Origin: Thermoguttaceae bacterium
GTDB lineage: Bacteria > Planctomycetota > Planctomycetia > Pirellulales > Thermoguttaceae
Assembly (NCBI GenBank): GCA_017652805.1
Contig: JAGCAH010000180.1
Span: 1-42,204 of the forward strand
Direction: 5' to 3'
Length of the DNA: 42,204 nucleotides
Shown: piece by piece, positions 7,762 through 16,575 of the stretch
How positions within the stretch are numbered: the first letter of the stretch is position 1
Layout: every line of letters begins with the position of its first letter
Translations under genes and position numbers: made by a program
Notes under the pieces: generated by a model
The model's database searches: none
Seen by the model: the letters and a program-made list of their open reading frames with translations, nothing else
Told to the model about the DNA's origin: nothing

Positions 7762-7789
7762 TTGCGACAGACTCCTCAGGGAGTATAAT
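7762..7789 (+). promoter_or_regulatory. Promoter for lepB with a palindrome in its spacer
   Basis: TTGCGA (7762-7767), 16 bases and TATAAT (7784-7789) form a plausible sigma-70 promoter. The spacer includes the inverted repeat ACTCC-TCAG-GGAGT (7771-7784), which could be an operator or chance. The signal peptidase start follows about 147 bases downstream. Confidence 0.5.
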
Positions 7790-7935
7790 GAGGGTGTCGG
7801 ATCTTACCGCTCGTTCGTCCGGTTTCGTCATACCCCGGCACGCCGTCCGGCGGTTCCCTCTGAGTGCTTATTCCGCGCGGCCGCCCGGCGCGGCGGCAAG
7901 ATTCTGAACTTTCCCCCGAACGCATAAGGATACCG

Positions 7936-9837
7936 ATGTCCGAACCGCTCCCCATTCAGGAAAAAGAGAACCGCGACGCTCTCAGGCAGGCCGCCTTTGC
8001 CCCGTATCGTTCGACCCGCGAGTTCCTGGAAACGCTGGCGATTGCCCTCTTTCTGGCCTCGATTTTCAAGTTTTTCGAAGCCGAGGCGTACGTCATTCCG
8101 ACCGGCTCGATGGCAACGACCCTTATGGGCCGGCATAAGGATGTCATCTGCCAGGGGTGCGGTTATCCGTTTCAGGTTTCGGCCAGCGAAGAACGGGACC
8201 GTCAGAACCGCTCGACCGACTCGCACGTTCTGGGGGGAACCTGTCCGCAGTGCCGCCTGGCTCAGCGGTTCGGCGCGAAAGACATCTCCTTTTCGGGAGA
8301 CCGGGTTCTGGTCAATAAGTTCATCGGCGACTTCCACCCGGTCAAGCGGTGGGACGTCACCGTCTTCCGTTCACCTCCCGACCTGAAAACCAACTACATC
8401 AAACGGTTCGTCGGCCTTCCGAACGAAGATATCCGGATCCAGTACGGAAACCTCTACGCCAAAGAGCGCATTCCCGGCGACCTGGGCGAGCCGGAAATCC
8501 TCCGCAAGCCGACCGAGAACCTCCTTCGGCTTCTGCGCGTCGTCTACGACAACGACTACCCCCCCTTCCCTCTCGAGAATCTCGGCTGGCCCCCCCGATG
8601 GCAGGACGAGCGCGCCGCGGCGCGGGAGGAGTCTCTCGCCTGGCAGCCGATCGACGAGGGGCGGAGTTTCTTCTATTCCGGCGAGCGGGTTTCCGCTTCC
8701 GCCGGGGGACTCCCCGTTCTGCAATGTGCCGGAGCCCCCCCCGCGCGCGGGGAGGATCATCTCGAATGGCTCCGATATCGGCATATTATCCCGACCTCGC
8801 GCCAGTGGGCGGCGGCCGCGGCCGGCGCGCTCCCCTCCGGTCTGAAAGAGAGCGGGGTGATCCCGAACAACCCGCAGCTGATCACCGACATGAACGCATA
8901 CAACACCCCCCAGACGGCGGGGCACCGCTCACCGGCGGGGATGGGGTACAACTGGACGGGGGAACTCGCCCTCTCGCTCAACGTCACCCCCTACGCGCCG
9001 AAAGAGGGTGCGTCGGCCGAAATGGTGCTCGAACTGGTGCAGGGCGAGGTTCCGATGCGCGCGCGGTTCGACCTCACGGCGGGAACGGTCACCCTCGAAA
9101 TGCCGACCGTTCCGCAGTTCAAGCCGCAGGCCGCTCCCTGCCCCTTTGAACCGGGGAAAACCTACTCCCTCTTCTTCGCCAATATCGACGAACAGCTCCG
9201 CCTTCTGGTCAACAAGAAAGAGATCCCCTTCCCGAACGAGGGGAAGTACGACACCCTCTGCGCCCCCCTGGACGGCGTTGGCACGGCAGTTTTGCCCCGC
9301 AACCGCGACCCCGGGCCTCTGGATCTCTCCCCCGTCTCGATCGGCGCCAATTTCCCGATGCGGGTCGAGCACCTCAAGGTGATGCGCGACACCTACTACA
9401 TCGCCCTGGGAAATCACCTCGAAAAGATCGAGACGAGCGCGCCGGTCGTCCTCAAAAAACCCCTCTTCACGTTCGCCCCGCGCGACCCGATCGACCACCT
9501 CTTCTCCGAGAGGCTTGCGGCCGAAGACGAAGAGGCTGTCGCCCGTTTCCTTTCCGACCCGGCGGGGTGGAGCGATTACGGAAACACACGGTCGGTCTTC
9601 ATTCGCCTGGGGGAAGAGGAATACCTCGCCCTGGGGGATAACAGCAGCAACAGCGAAGACTGCCGAAGCTGGGGACACCCCGACGGCAGCTGGCCCGGCG
9701 GCGAGATTCCCCCCTGTGTCGACCGCCGTTTCATCCTGGGAAAAGCGGTCTCGGTCTACTGGCCGCACGGGAAGATTATCCCGGGGACAAGACTTCCTTT
9801 TGTCCCGAATTTCGCTAAAATGAGGAGGATCAACTAG
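7936..9837 (+). CDS. lepB: Signal peptidase I with inserted zinc ribbon and a large extra domain
   Basis: I choose the ATG at 7936 with AAGGA just upstream (633 residues) over an upstream in-frame start at 7864 that has no ribosome binding site. A membrane segment at about 31-47 is followed by the catalytic serine in IPTGSM (Ser58). The catalytic lysine is in YIKRFVGLP (Lys156), and box E GDNSSNSEDCRSWG is at 567-580. The enzyme cleaves signal peptides on the outer face of the inner membrane. Two CxxC pairs (Cys72/75 and Cys103/106) are inserted between the serine and lysine boxes and look like a zinc ribbon. About 400 residues between the lysine box and box E are extra; part of this (roughly 330-490) looks beta-rich, perhaps LamG/concanavalin-like. 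It is about twice the length of E. coli LepB (324 residues). Confidence 0.93.
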   Translation: MSEPLPIQEKENRDALRQAAFAPYRSTREFLETLAIALFLASIFKFFEAEAYVIPTGSMATTLMGRHKDVICQGCGYPFQVSASEERDRQNRSTDSHVLGGTCPQCRLAQRFGAKDISFSGDRVLVNKFIGDFHPVKRWDVTVFRSPPDLKTNYIKRFVGLPNEDIRIQYGNLYAKERIPGDLGEPEILRKPTENLLRLLRVVYDNDYPPFPLENLGWPPRWQDERAAAREESLAWQPIDEGRSFFYSGERVSASAGGLPVLQCAGAPPARGEDHLEWLRYRHIIPTSRQWAAAAAGALPSGLKESGVIPNNPQLITDMNAYNTPQTAGHRSPAGMGYNWTGELALSLNVTPYAPKEGASAEMVLELVQGEVPMRARFDLTAGTVTLEMPTVPQFKPQAAPCPFEPGKTYSLFFANIDEQLRLLVNKKEIPFPNEGKYDTLCAPLDGVGTAVLPRNRDPGPLDLSPVSIGANFPMRVEHLKVMRDTYYIALGNHLEKIETSAPVVLKKPLFTFAPRDPIDHLFSERLAAEDEEAVARFLSDPAGWSDYGNTRSVFIRLGEEEYLALGDNSSNSEDCRSWGHPDGSWPGGEIPPCVDRRFILGKAVSVYWPHGKIIPGTRLPFVPNFAKMRRIN

Positions 9838-9915
9838 GGAGGAACTCCCCCGCCGACGCATCCCCGTGCCGGCCGTTTTTCAGTCGTTTCACCAAAAAAT
9901 GGATTAGGATCACCC

Positions 9916-11196
9916 ATGCTCGACCGCAAATATATTCTCGAAAACCTGGACGCTGTTAAGGAGAACTGCCGCAACCGCAATATGCGGGTCGACGTTGATC
10001 GGTTCGCCGAGCTTGAAGCGCTCCGCCGCGAAAAGCAACGTCTCTCCGAAGATCTGAATCGGGAGGCGAACGCCGTCTCCAAGTCAATCGGTCAGGCGAA
10101 GACGCCCCAGGAGCGCGACGAGCGGAAAGAACAGGGACGCGCCATCCGCGAACGGGTCGCCGCGCTGAAATCGGAACTGGACGCGATCGAAACCGAACTT
10201 GACCAGATCTGGCGCACAATCCCAAACATGGCGCATCCCGACGCGCCGATCGGCGACGACGATACCTGCAACACGACGCGCGAGTACGGCAAAACCCCGG
10301 TGCCGACCTACGACTTCACCCCGCTGGACCACGTCGAGCTGGGCGAAAAGCTCGACCTGATCGATTTCGAGGGGGGTGCGCGGGTCGCCGGAAGCGGATT
10401 CTATTTCCTGAAAAACGAGGCGGTTCTTCTGGAACTGGCGCTTCAGCAATACGCGGTCAACACCCTGATCCGCGCGGGGTTCACTCCGGTCACCACTCCC
10501 GATATGGCCAAGAACGACATTCTCCAGGGGACAGGCTACATTCCCCGCGGGAACGAAACGCAGATCTACTCGATCGAAAACACCCAGCTGAGCATGATCG
10601 CGACCGCCGAAATCACGATCGGCGGCCTGATGGCCGGACGGGTGGTCGAAGCGGAAAAACTCCCGATCCGCCTCTGCGGGATCAGCCACTGCTTCCGAAC
10701 CGAGGCCGGCGCCGCGGGGCGCGCCTCGCGCGGACTCTATCGGGTCCATCAGTTCACCAAGATCGAGATGTTCGCCTTCACCCTCCCCGAACAGAGCGAG
10801 GCGATGCACCTGGAACTTCTCGGACTGGAACGGCAGATCTTCGACGGGCTGGGGATCCCCTACCGCGTCGTCGATACCGCCACCGGCGACCTGGGCGGCC
10901 CGGCGTGGCGCAAATACGACCTCGAAGCGTGGATGCCCGGCCGGAACGAATACGGTGAGGTGACCAGCACCTCGAACTGCACCGACTACCAGGCGCGTCG
11001 GCTCGGCGCCCGGTACAGCGTTAAGGGAGAAAAAGGAACCCATTTCCTCCACACCTTAAACGGTACGGCGATCGCGGTCAGCCGCGCGCTGGTGGCGATT
11101 ATGGAACTCTATCAGCAGAAAGACGGTTCAATCGCGGTTCCGGAAGCGCTCCGTCCCTACACGGGGTTCGACGTCATCCGCCGCGAGAACGCCTGA
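9916..11196 (+). CDS. serS: Serine--tRNA ligase
   Basis: The 426-residue protein has the expected length and class II synthetase layout. The N-terminal coiled-coil arm that binds tRNA-Ser covers about 30-105. The catalytic domain has motif 2 in FRTEAGAAGRASRG followed by YRVHQFTKIE, and motif 3 in NGTAIAVSRALVAIMEL near the C-terminus. TSTSNCTDYQARR, the serine-specific segment, is present. It charges tRNA-Ser (and tRNA-Sec where present) with serine using ATP. AGGAT precedes the ATG. The gene sits 78 bases after lepB and is immediately followed by a small membrane-protein gene, so it is probably in the same transcript. Confidence 0.98.
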   Translation: MLDRKYILENLDAVKENCRNRNMRVDVDRFAELEALRREKQRLSEDLNREANAVSKSIGQAKTPQERDERKEQGRAIRERVAALKSELDAIETELDQIWRTIPNMAHPDAPIGDDDTCNTTREYGKTPVPTYDFTPLDHVELGEKLDLIDFEGGARVAGSGFYFLKNEAVLLELALQQYAVNTLIRAGFTPVTTPDMAKNDILQGTGYIPRGNETQIYSIENTQLSMIATAEITIGGLMAGRVVEAEKLPIRLCGISHCFRTEAGAAGRASRGLYRVHQFTKIEMFAFTLPEQSEAMHLELLGLERQIFDGLGIPYRVVDTATGDLGGPAWRKYDLEAWMPGRNEYGEVTSTSNCTDYQARRLGARYSVKGEKGTHFLHTLNGTAIAVSRALVAIMELYQQKDGSIAVPEALRPYTGFDVIRRENA

Positions 11197-11210
11197 GTTT
11201 GTCATTCGAT

Positions 11211-11399
11211 ATGTTTTTCGCGTATTTCACATTTTCACCCCTTTGGCTTTTGATCCCGCTGTCGGTCATCTTCGCCCTGGTCTACGCGGCCACCCGCCAC
11301 GAAGACCTGCCGCTGATCGGCCGCCACGCGGCGCGGGTAGCTTTCTGGACACTGGTCTTTCTGGGCGTCTTTTTCGCGGCGCTCTGGCTGGCGTCCTGA
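11211..11399 (+). CDS. Small two-helix membrane protein of unknown function
   Basis: The ATG at 11211 gives 62 residues; a TTG at 11199 in the same frame would add four. Neither has a good Shine-Dalgarno. Two hydrophobic segments (about 8-26 and 40-58) are separated by a short polar loop containing RHEDLPLIGRHAAR, so it is probably an inner-membrane hairpin. It lies 14 bases after serS and 33 bases before trkA. Its position could suggest a link to potassium uptake, but nothing in the sequence supports that. I do not recognise the family. Confidence 0.65.
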   Translation: MFFAYFTFSPLWLLIPLSVIFALVYAATRHEDLPLIGRHAARVAFWTLVFLGVFFAALWLAS

Positions 11400-11432
11400 G
11401 AAATTTCGTCATCCTGTTTTCGGGGAGAAATC

Positions 11433-12851
11433 ATGAAAGTGCTGATTTTGGGAGGAGGAACCGTCGGTTCGACGGTCGCCGATTTCCTCTGTAAGGAACG
11501 TCACAAGGTCACGGTCATCGACTGCGATTCCGACGTCATTGATCAGCTTCGGGGAAGTCTCGACATCCGCGGGATCGTCGGAAGCGCCTCGTCCGTCGAC
11601 ACGCTCAGCGAAGCCGCCGCCGGCACGCAAGATCTCTGTCTGGCGCTGACCAACAACAGCGAGGTCAACCTGGTCGTCTCGACCATCGTCAAGGGGATGG
11701 GGGCCAAACGGGTCGCCGCGCGCGTTTACGCCGACACCTTCCGCTCGCAGAAAGAGTTCAACTACCGGAAACATTTCCGCATCGACGCCCTTCTGGGGAT
11801 CGAGTACCTGACCGCGATGGAGATCCTCCGTCAGATCCGCGACCCCGATTCGATGATCGTCGACCATTTCGCCCAGGGGAACACCGAAATGCAGGAGATC
11901 ATCGTTACCCAAGAGACCAAGGCGACGGGAGTTCCCCTTCAGCAGCTCAAGCTCCCCGGCACGGTTCGGATCGGTTCGATCAAACGGGACGGCCGGGTCT
12001 CGATCGCGACGGCCACCGACACCATCAATCCGGGGGACCGGGTCAGCCTTCTGGGAGAGACGCACGCGATCGAAGGGGTGAAAAAGCTCTTTGACATCGC
12101 CCCGCTGAAGAAGCGGAGCGTCCTGATCGCCGGCGCGGGAGAAGTGGCGCTCTACCTGGTCAAGGTCCTCGTCAAGCGGGGGAACAGCGTCAAGCTGATC
12201 GAACGGAACAAGGAACGGGGGCACCTGCTCAGCCGAATCGTCCCGGAAGCGACCGTCCTCTACGGCGACGCGCGGCGGAGGAATATCCTGGCCGACGCCC
12301 GCGCGGCGGAATGCGATTATTTCGTCGGCGCCACCGACGACGACGAGACGAACATCATGTGCTGCATCGAAGCCGGTTCGCTCGGCGCCGGTTCGGTCAT
12401 CGCCGTGGTACACAACACCGACTACGGCGGACTGGTCGAAAAACTCGGGATTAACGCCACCGTCAGCCCGCACGAGATGGTTCGCCGTCAGGTCGAGGGG
12501 CTTCTCCATCCCGGCGCCCTCACCTTCGTCAACCCGTATCTGCTCGGGTACGGAATCGAGGTCGCCGAACTGGCGGTTCAGGAAAATTCGCCGGTCACCG
12601 AGGCGCCGCTGAAAGACTGCGGCCTCCCCCGCCGCGCCCTCCTGGCGTCGGTCGTGCGCGACTCGACCCCGCAGCTTCCCGGCGCCGATTTCCGCCTTCA
12701 GCCGGGCGATACCGTCGTGGCGCTCGTTCATAAAGACGACGAGAAACGTCTGGTCGAACTCTTTACCGACCGAAAGGAATGTCCTCCGCGTCTGAAAGAG
12801 ACGATGGCCGATCTGTTCATCAAGTCGTTCAGCAACCAGAACACCGACTGA
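11433..12851 (+). CDS. trkA: Trk potassium uptake protein TrkA
   Basis: The 472-residue protein has two tandem RCK units, as in full-length TrkA. The first NAD-binding motif, LILGGGTVGSTVADFL with VIDCD, is at about 4-34; the first RCK-C domain is near 150-220. The second Rossmann unit starts at about 227 (LIAGAGEVALYLVKVL), where the third glycine of GxGxxG is replaced by Ala. A second RCK-C closes the protein. TrkA is the cytosolic NAD/ATP-binding gate of the Trk/Ktr potassium channel. No trkH/ktrB membrane subunit lies in this window. GGGGAGA precedes the ATG. The loss of the third glycine may weaken nucleotide binding in the second unit, as is often seen in TrkA. Confidence 0.93.
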   Translation: MKVLILGGGTVGSTVADFLCKERHKVTVIDCDSDVIDQLRGSLDIRGIVGSASSVDTLSEAAAGTQDLCLALTNNSEVNLVVSTIVKGMGAKRVAARVYADTFRSQKEFNYRKHFRIDALLGIEYLTAMEILRQIRDPDSMIVDHFAQGNTEMQEIIVTQETKATGVPLQQLKLPGTVRIGSIKRDGRVSIATATDTINPGDRVSLLGETHAIEGVKKLFDIAPLKKRSVLIAGAGEVALYLVKVLVKRGNSVKLIERNKERGHLLSRIVPEATVLYGDARRRNILADARAAECDYFVGATDDDETNIMCCIEAGSLGAGSVIAVVHNTDYGGLVEKLGINATVSPHEMVRRQVEGLLHPGALTFVNPYLLGYGIEVAELAVQENSPVTEAPLKDCGLPRRALLASVVRDSTPQLPGADFRLQPGDTVVALVHKDDEKRLVELFTDRKECPPRLKETMADLFIKSFSNQNTD

Positions 12852-12864
12852 GGAAACCGAGAGT

Positions 12865-13755
12865 ATGATGAGAGTCAGACGCGCGCTGGTCTTTGTCCTT
12901 CTTCTGCAGACGCTTTTGGTCTTCGGGTGCGCCCGTCGCGAGGCCGCTCGCGATCTTCAAAACGGCGTCGACGCGTTTCAGCAGGAACGCTGGAACGACG
13001 CGGCGACGTTCTTCACCCTCGCCGAAGAAAAACGCCCCGGGCAGGTTCCCGTCCTCATGCTCCGGGGAATCTGCTATCTGAAGCTTGCCCGCTACACAGA
13101 GGCGGCGGCCGACTTCGACCGCGTCCTGACCTTTCAGACCGAAAATAACGAGGCGCGCAAAGGCCGGGGCGAGGCGTTTCTCGGGCTCGGCCGGTACGCC
13201 GAAGCCGCCGAAGACTTTTCGCGGGCGCTCACAGTCGAGCCAAGCGACGTCAACACACTGAACAACCGCGGGTTCGCCCTCTCGAACCTGGAAGACTTCG
13301 ACGCGGCGATGGCCGACTTCGACGCCGCTCTCAAAATCGAGCCGGAGAATCCCCTCGTCTACTACAACCGCAGCGCGGTTCGCCGCAAGTCGGGACAGAC
13401 CGCCGAGGCGCTCGAAGACCTGAACCGCTGCGTGGAGCTGGACGGCACGAACGCCCTCTTCCTGGCAACACGGGGGAAGGTCACCGCCGAACTCGGCGAT
13501 TGGGACAGGGCGATGGACGATTTCAACCGCGCGGTCGCCGAAAACCCGAACTATTTCGGCGGGTTCAAGTTCCGCGCCGAGGGATACAAAGCGCGCGGCC
13601 AGTGGCAGGAGGCGTATGACGACTACTCCCGCGCCATTGAACTTCAGCCGAACGACCCGGAACTCTGGTTCGACCGCGCGGCCGCCGCGATGCAGCTCGG
13701 CCACGAAGACGATTACGATCGGGACATGGCCAAATACGAAGAATTAACGCGGTAG
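12865..13755 (+). CDS. TPR-repeat lipoprotein
   Basis: The 296-residue protein starts with a hydrophobic signal and a lipobox-like LLVFGC with Cys22 as the predicted lipidated residue; Phe at position -2 is slightly off consensus. The rest is about eight 34-residue TPR units (about 28-296), recognised by repeated patterns such as NRGFALSNLEDFDAAMADFD. TPR proteins are scaffolds for protein-protein contacts. The protein should be anchored to a membrane and face the periplasm. It lies 13 bases after trkA and 14 before a histidine kinase with an FHA domain, so the three may be cotranscribed. The partner is unknown. Confidence 0.88.
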   Translation: MMRVRRALVFVLLLQTLLVFGCARREAARDLQNGVDAFQQERWNDAATFFTLAEEKRPGQVPVLMLRGICYLKLARYTEAAADFDRVLTFQTENNEARKGRGEAFLGLGRYAEAAEDFSRALTVEPSDVNTLNNRGFALSNLEDFDAAMADFDAALKIEPENPLVYYNRSAVRRKSGQTAEALEDLNRCVELDGTNALFLATRGKVTAELGDWDRAMDDFNRAVAENPNYFGGFKFRAEGYKARGQWQEAYDDYSRAIELQPNDPELWFDRAAAAMQLGHEDDYDRDMAKYEELTR

Positions 13756-13769
13756 AAAAGGGCATCGGA

Positions 13770-15563
13770 GTGGATTTTCTTTTAGTCGTACACGGAAAGA
13801 GCAGCGGAACCCGATTCGATCTCCAAGACCGGGTCATCACGATCGGACGGGGCCAGAAGTGCAATATCCGCATTCTCGATGACGAAATCTCGCGCCGCCA
13901 CGCCGAACTGCGTCACGAGGGAAAAGGGTGGCAGATCACCGACCTGAACAGCTCGAACGGTCTGTATGTCAACGGACGAAAGGTCACCAGCCGTCGGATC
14001 GTTCTGGGAGACCAGATTCAGCTCGGCGGGACGGTGCTTCGGTTCACTTCGACCGCCGACTCCGAATCGCGTCGGCCCGGCTCGGTCGATCTGCTCGATT
14101 CCCCCGACGACGACGCCGTCCACGCGACGAGGTCCCGCAAGGGCACCGACACCTCGGATATCTTCGCCCCCCGTTCGGTCGGCGAGGCCGACCACGTCCG
14201 GCAGCAATGGAGCGAAAGCGAACGGGACCACCTGAGCCTGATCTACCGAACGATCTACACCATCAGTCAGACGCTCGATATTGACCGGCTCCTGAACCAG
14301 ATCATGGAACGGATCTTCGACTGGATTCAGATCGACCGCGGCTGTTTCATCCTTTACGATCAGGCGACCCGCAAACTGACTCCCAAAGCGGTAAAGCGGA
14401 AGCAGGGGATCGATACCCAGATGGTGATCCGCTCGTCGATCATCAACTACGTCGTCTCCACCAAAGAGTTCGTCTCGACAACCGACACGACCAATCCCCG
14501 CCTCCTTCAGGAGATCGCTCAGCAGGGCGCGCGCGAGGCGATCTGCGTGCCGATGATCGGCCGTTACGGGCTGGTCGGCGTCCTCTACGTCGACGTCGTC
14601 GACCCGCCGGTCGGAAAAGAGCCTCCCCCTCCGACCGACGCGCCGACCGCGAAGTCCGACGAGACCCGCCTTTCCCCGGACGGGGATTCCTCCCCGACCC
14701 CGGCGAAACTGGATCACTACATCACACGCGAGCATATCAAGCTGATGTTCGCCATCGCGCACCAGGTGGCAATGGCGCTTGAAGACACCCAGTATTACTC
14801 GGCAATGCTCCAGTCAGAACGTCTGGCGGCGGTCGGCCAGACGGTCGCGGTCCTTTCGCACCACATCAAGAACATTCTCCAGGGAATCGAAGGGGGGAGT
14901 TACCTCATTCAGAAAGGACTGTCGAACAACAACCGGGAGATGGTTCAAAAAGGGTGGGGAATCGTCGAAAAGAACCAGGGGCGCGTCTCGGATCTGATCC
15001 TCGACATGCTCTCGTTCAGCAAAGAGCGCCAGCCGATTTTCACGTCGGGCGACATCAACGAAATACTGCAGGACGTGGAAGAACTCCTCGAGTCGCGCGC
15101 CTCCGATTTTGAGATCAAGCTGGTGACCGTTCCCGATGCCTCGATTCCGAAATTTTTCTTCGACGGCGAGCAGATTCACCGCGCGCTGATGAATATCGTC
15201 TCAAACGCGATCGACGCGATCCGCAACGCCCGCGCCCTCCCCGAAAACCTTGAAATCACCCGTACGACCCAGTCGCCTCCCTACGGGATGATCCGGATGA
15301 CCTCGACCTGGCGCCCCGACGAAAAGACCGTTCGGATCATCATCGACGACAACGGGCCGGGGATCCCGGTCGAACAGCGCGCCGATATCTTCCGCCCCTT
15401 CTACTCGTTCAACAAGAGCGGCGGAACCGGCCTGGGACTTTCGATTGCGCAGAAGATCACGCAGGAACACAACGGGCGGCTGACAATCGCCGAATCGCCG
15501 GAAAAGGGAGCGCGCTTCCTGATGGACCTCCCCTTCATCGACAAAGAGCCCGTTCAGGAATAA
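13770..15563 (+). CDS. FHA-GAF sensor histidine kinase, cytosolic
   Basis: A GTG start at 13770 gives 597 residues. An N-terminal FHA domain (about 1-95) has the phosphothreonine-binding residues in IGRGQKC, ISRRHAEL and NSSNGLYVNG. A linker is followed by a GAF domain (about 165-350, with CFILYD and AICVPM), interrupted by a Pro-rich insert near 285-320. The dimerisation/phosphoacceptor helix has LSHHIKNI with His364, where typical kinases read HEIKN. The ATPase domain has an N box (MNIVSNAIDAI), DDNGPGIP and GGTGLGLSIA. No membrane segment is visible, so it senses an internal signal. No response regulator is nearby, so it is an orphan; FHA suggests cross-talk with Ser/Thr kinases. This is inference. 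Confidence 0.93.
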   Translation: MDFLLVVHGKSSGTRFDLQDRVITIGRGQKCNIRILDDEISRRHAELRHEGKGWQITDLNSSNGLYVNGRKVTSRRIVLGDQIQLGGTVLRFTSTADSESRRPGSVDLLDSPDDDAVHATRSRKGTDTSDIFAPRSVGEADHVRQQWSESERDHLSLIYRTIYTISQTLDIDRLLNQIMERIFDWIQIDRGCFILYDQATRKLTPKAVKRKQGIDTQMVIRSSIINYVVSTKEFVSTTDTTNPRLLQEIAQQGAREAICVPMIGRYGLVGVLYVDVVDPPVGKEPPPPTDAPTAKSDETRLSPDGDSSPTPAKLDHYITREHIKLMFAIAHQVAMALEDTQYYSAMLQSERLAAVGQTVAVLSHHIKNILQGIEGGSYLIQKGLSNNNREMVQKGWGIVEKNQGRVSDLILDMLSFSKERQPIFTSGDINEILQDVEELLESRASDFEIKLVTVPDASIPKFFFDGEQIHRALMNIVSNAIDAIRNARALPENLEITRTTQSPPYGMIRMTSTWRPDEKTVRIIIDDNGPGIPVEQRADIFRPFYSFNKSGGTGLGLSIAQKITQEHNGRLTIAESPEKGARFLMDLPFIDKEPVQE

Positions 15564-15587
15564 CGATTCATCTCCAGAGGACGCACG

Positions 15588-16574
15588 ATGGATATTTCGG
15601 TTGTCATTCCCGTTTTCAACGAAGAGGAGTCTCTTGAAGAGCTCCACCGGCAGCTGGCCGCGGTCGCGCCGATCGCCGAGTCGGAGTCGGAGATCATTTT
15701 CGTCGACGACGGCTCGACCGACGGCAGCTGGGACGTGATTGCCCGCCTGGCCGAGGCCGACCCCCGCGTCCGCGGGATCCGGTTCCGCCGGAACTTCGGC
15801 AAAGCGGCGGCGCTCGAGGCGGGATTCCAAGCCTCGAGCGGAAAGATTCTCTTTTCGATGGACGCCGACCTTCAGGACGACCCGGCCGAGATTCCCGACT
15901 TTTTGGAAATGAAAAAACGCACCGGGCTCGACGTGATCAGCGGGTGGAAGAAACTGCGGCACGACCCGTGGCACAAGGTCTTTCCGAGCCGCGTTTTTAA
16001 CTTCATGGTCAGCCGGATGACCGGCGTGTCGCTCCACGACCACAACTGCGGAATGAAGTGTTACAACCGCGAGATCTTTAACGAGATCTCCCTCTACGGC
16101 GAGCTCCACCGTTTCGTTCCGAGCCTGGCGGCGGCGCGCGGCTACACGGTCGGTGAGAAGGTGATCGCGCACCGCGCGCGCCGATTCGGCCATTCAAAAT
16201 ACGGGTTCAACCGATTCATCAAAGGGTTTCTCGACCTCCTTTCGGTCAAATTCGTCACCGGCTACGGGAAGCGCCCCCTGCACCTTTTCGGCACGGTGGG
16301 GCTTCTCCTCTTTTCGCTCGGCGCGGCGATCCTGGCGTATCTGGCAATCCGCTGGGGAGTCTCGCGTCTGCCGTGCTGCGGTTGTGAGTTATACAATCTC
16401 TCCGGACGGCCGGCGGTGATCTACTCGGCGGCGCTGATGCTTCTGGGAGGCCAGCTCCTGTCGATCGGGTTTATCGCCGAGCTTTTCCTTTCGTACCGCA
16501 AAAGCAAAACTTCCGACTACTCGATCAAAGAGACGGTCGGCGCCCCATCCTCCCCCGAGCAGGACGGTAAATAA
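15588..16574 (+). CDS. Family 2 glycosyltransferase, DPM1/GtrB-like
   Basis: The 328-residue protein starts with VVIPVFNEEESLEEL and has FVDDGSTDGSWDV and SMDADLQDDP, the nucleotide-sugar and metal (DxD-like) motifs of GT-A family 2 enzymes. The HNCGMKCYNREIF segment and two C-terminal membrane helices (about 232-256 and 283-306) match the polyprenyl-phosphate glucose/mannose transferase group (GtrB, DPM1-like). These enzymes transfer a sugar to a lipid carrier at the cytosolic face of the membrane. The exact sugar and carrier cannot be read. The short Cys-rich loop RLPCCGCELYN between the helices is unusual. The gene ends one base before uxaC starts, so the two are likely translationally coupled, although their functions differ. 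Confidence 0.9.
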   Translation: MDISVVIPVFNEEESLEELHRQLAAVAPIAESESEIIFVDDGSTDGSWDVIARLAEADPRVRGIRFRRNFGKAAALEAGFQASSGKILFSMDADLQDDPAEIPDFLEMKKRTGLDVISGWKKLRHDPWHKVFPSRVFNFMVSRMTGVSLHDHNCGMKCYNREIFNEISLYGELHRFVPSLAAARGYTVGEKVIAHRARRFGHSKYGFNRFIKGFLDLLSVKFVTGYGKRPLHLFGTVGLLLFSLGAAILAYLAIRWGVSRLPCCGCELYNLSGRPAVIYSAALMLLGGQLLSIGFIAELFLSYRKSKTSDYSIKETVGAPSSPEQDGK

Positions 16575-16575
16575 C

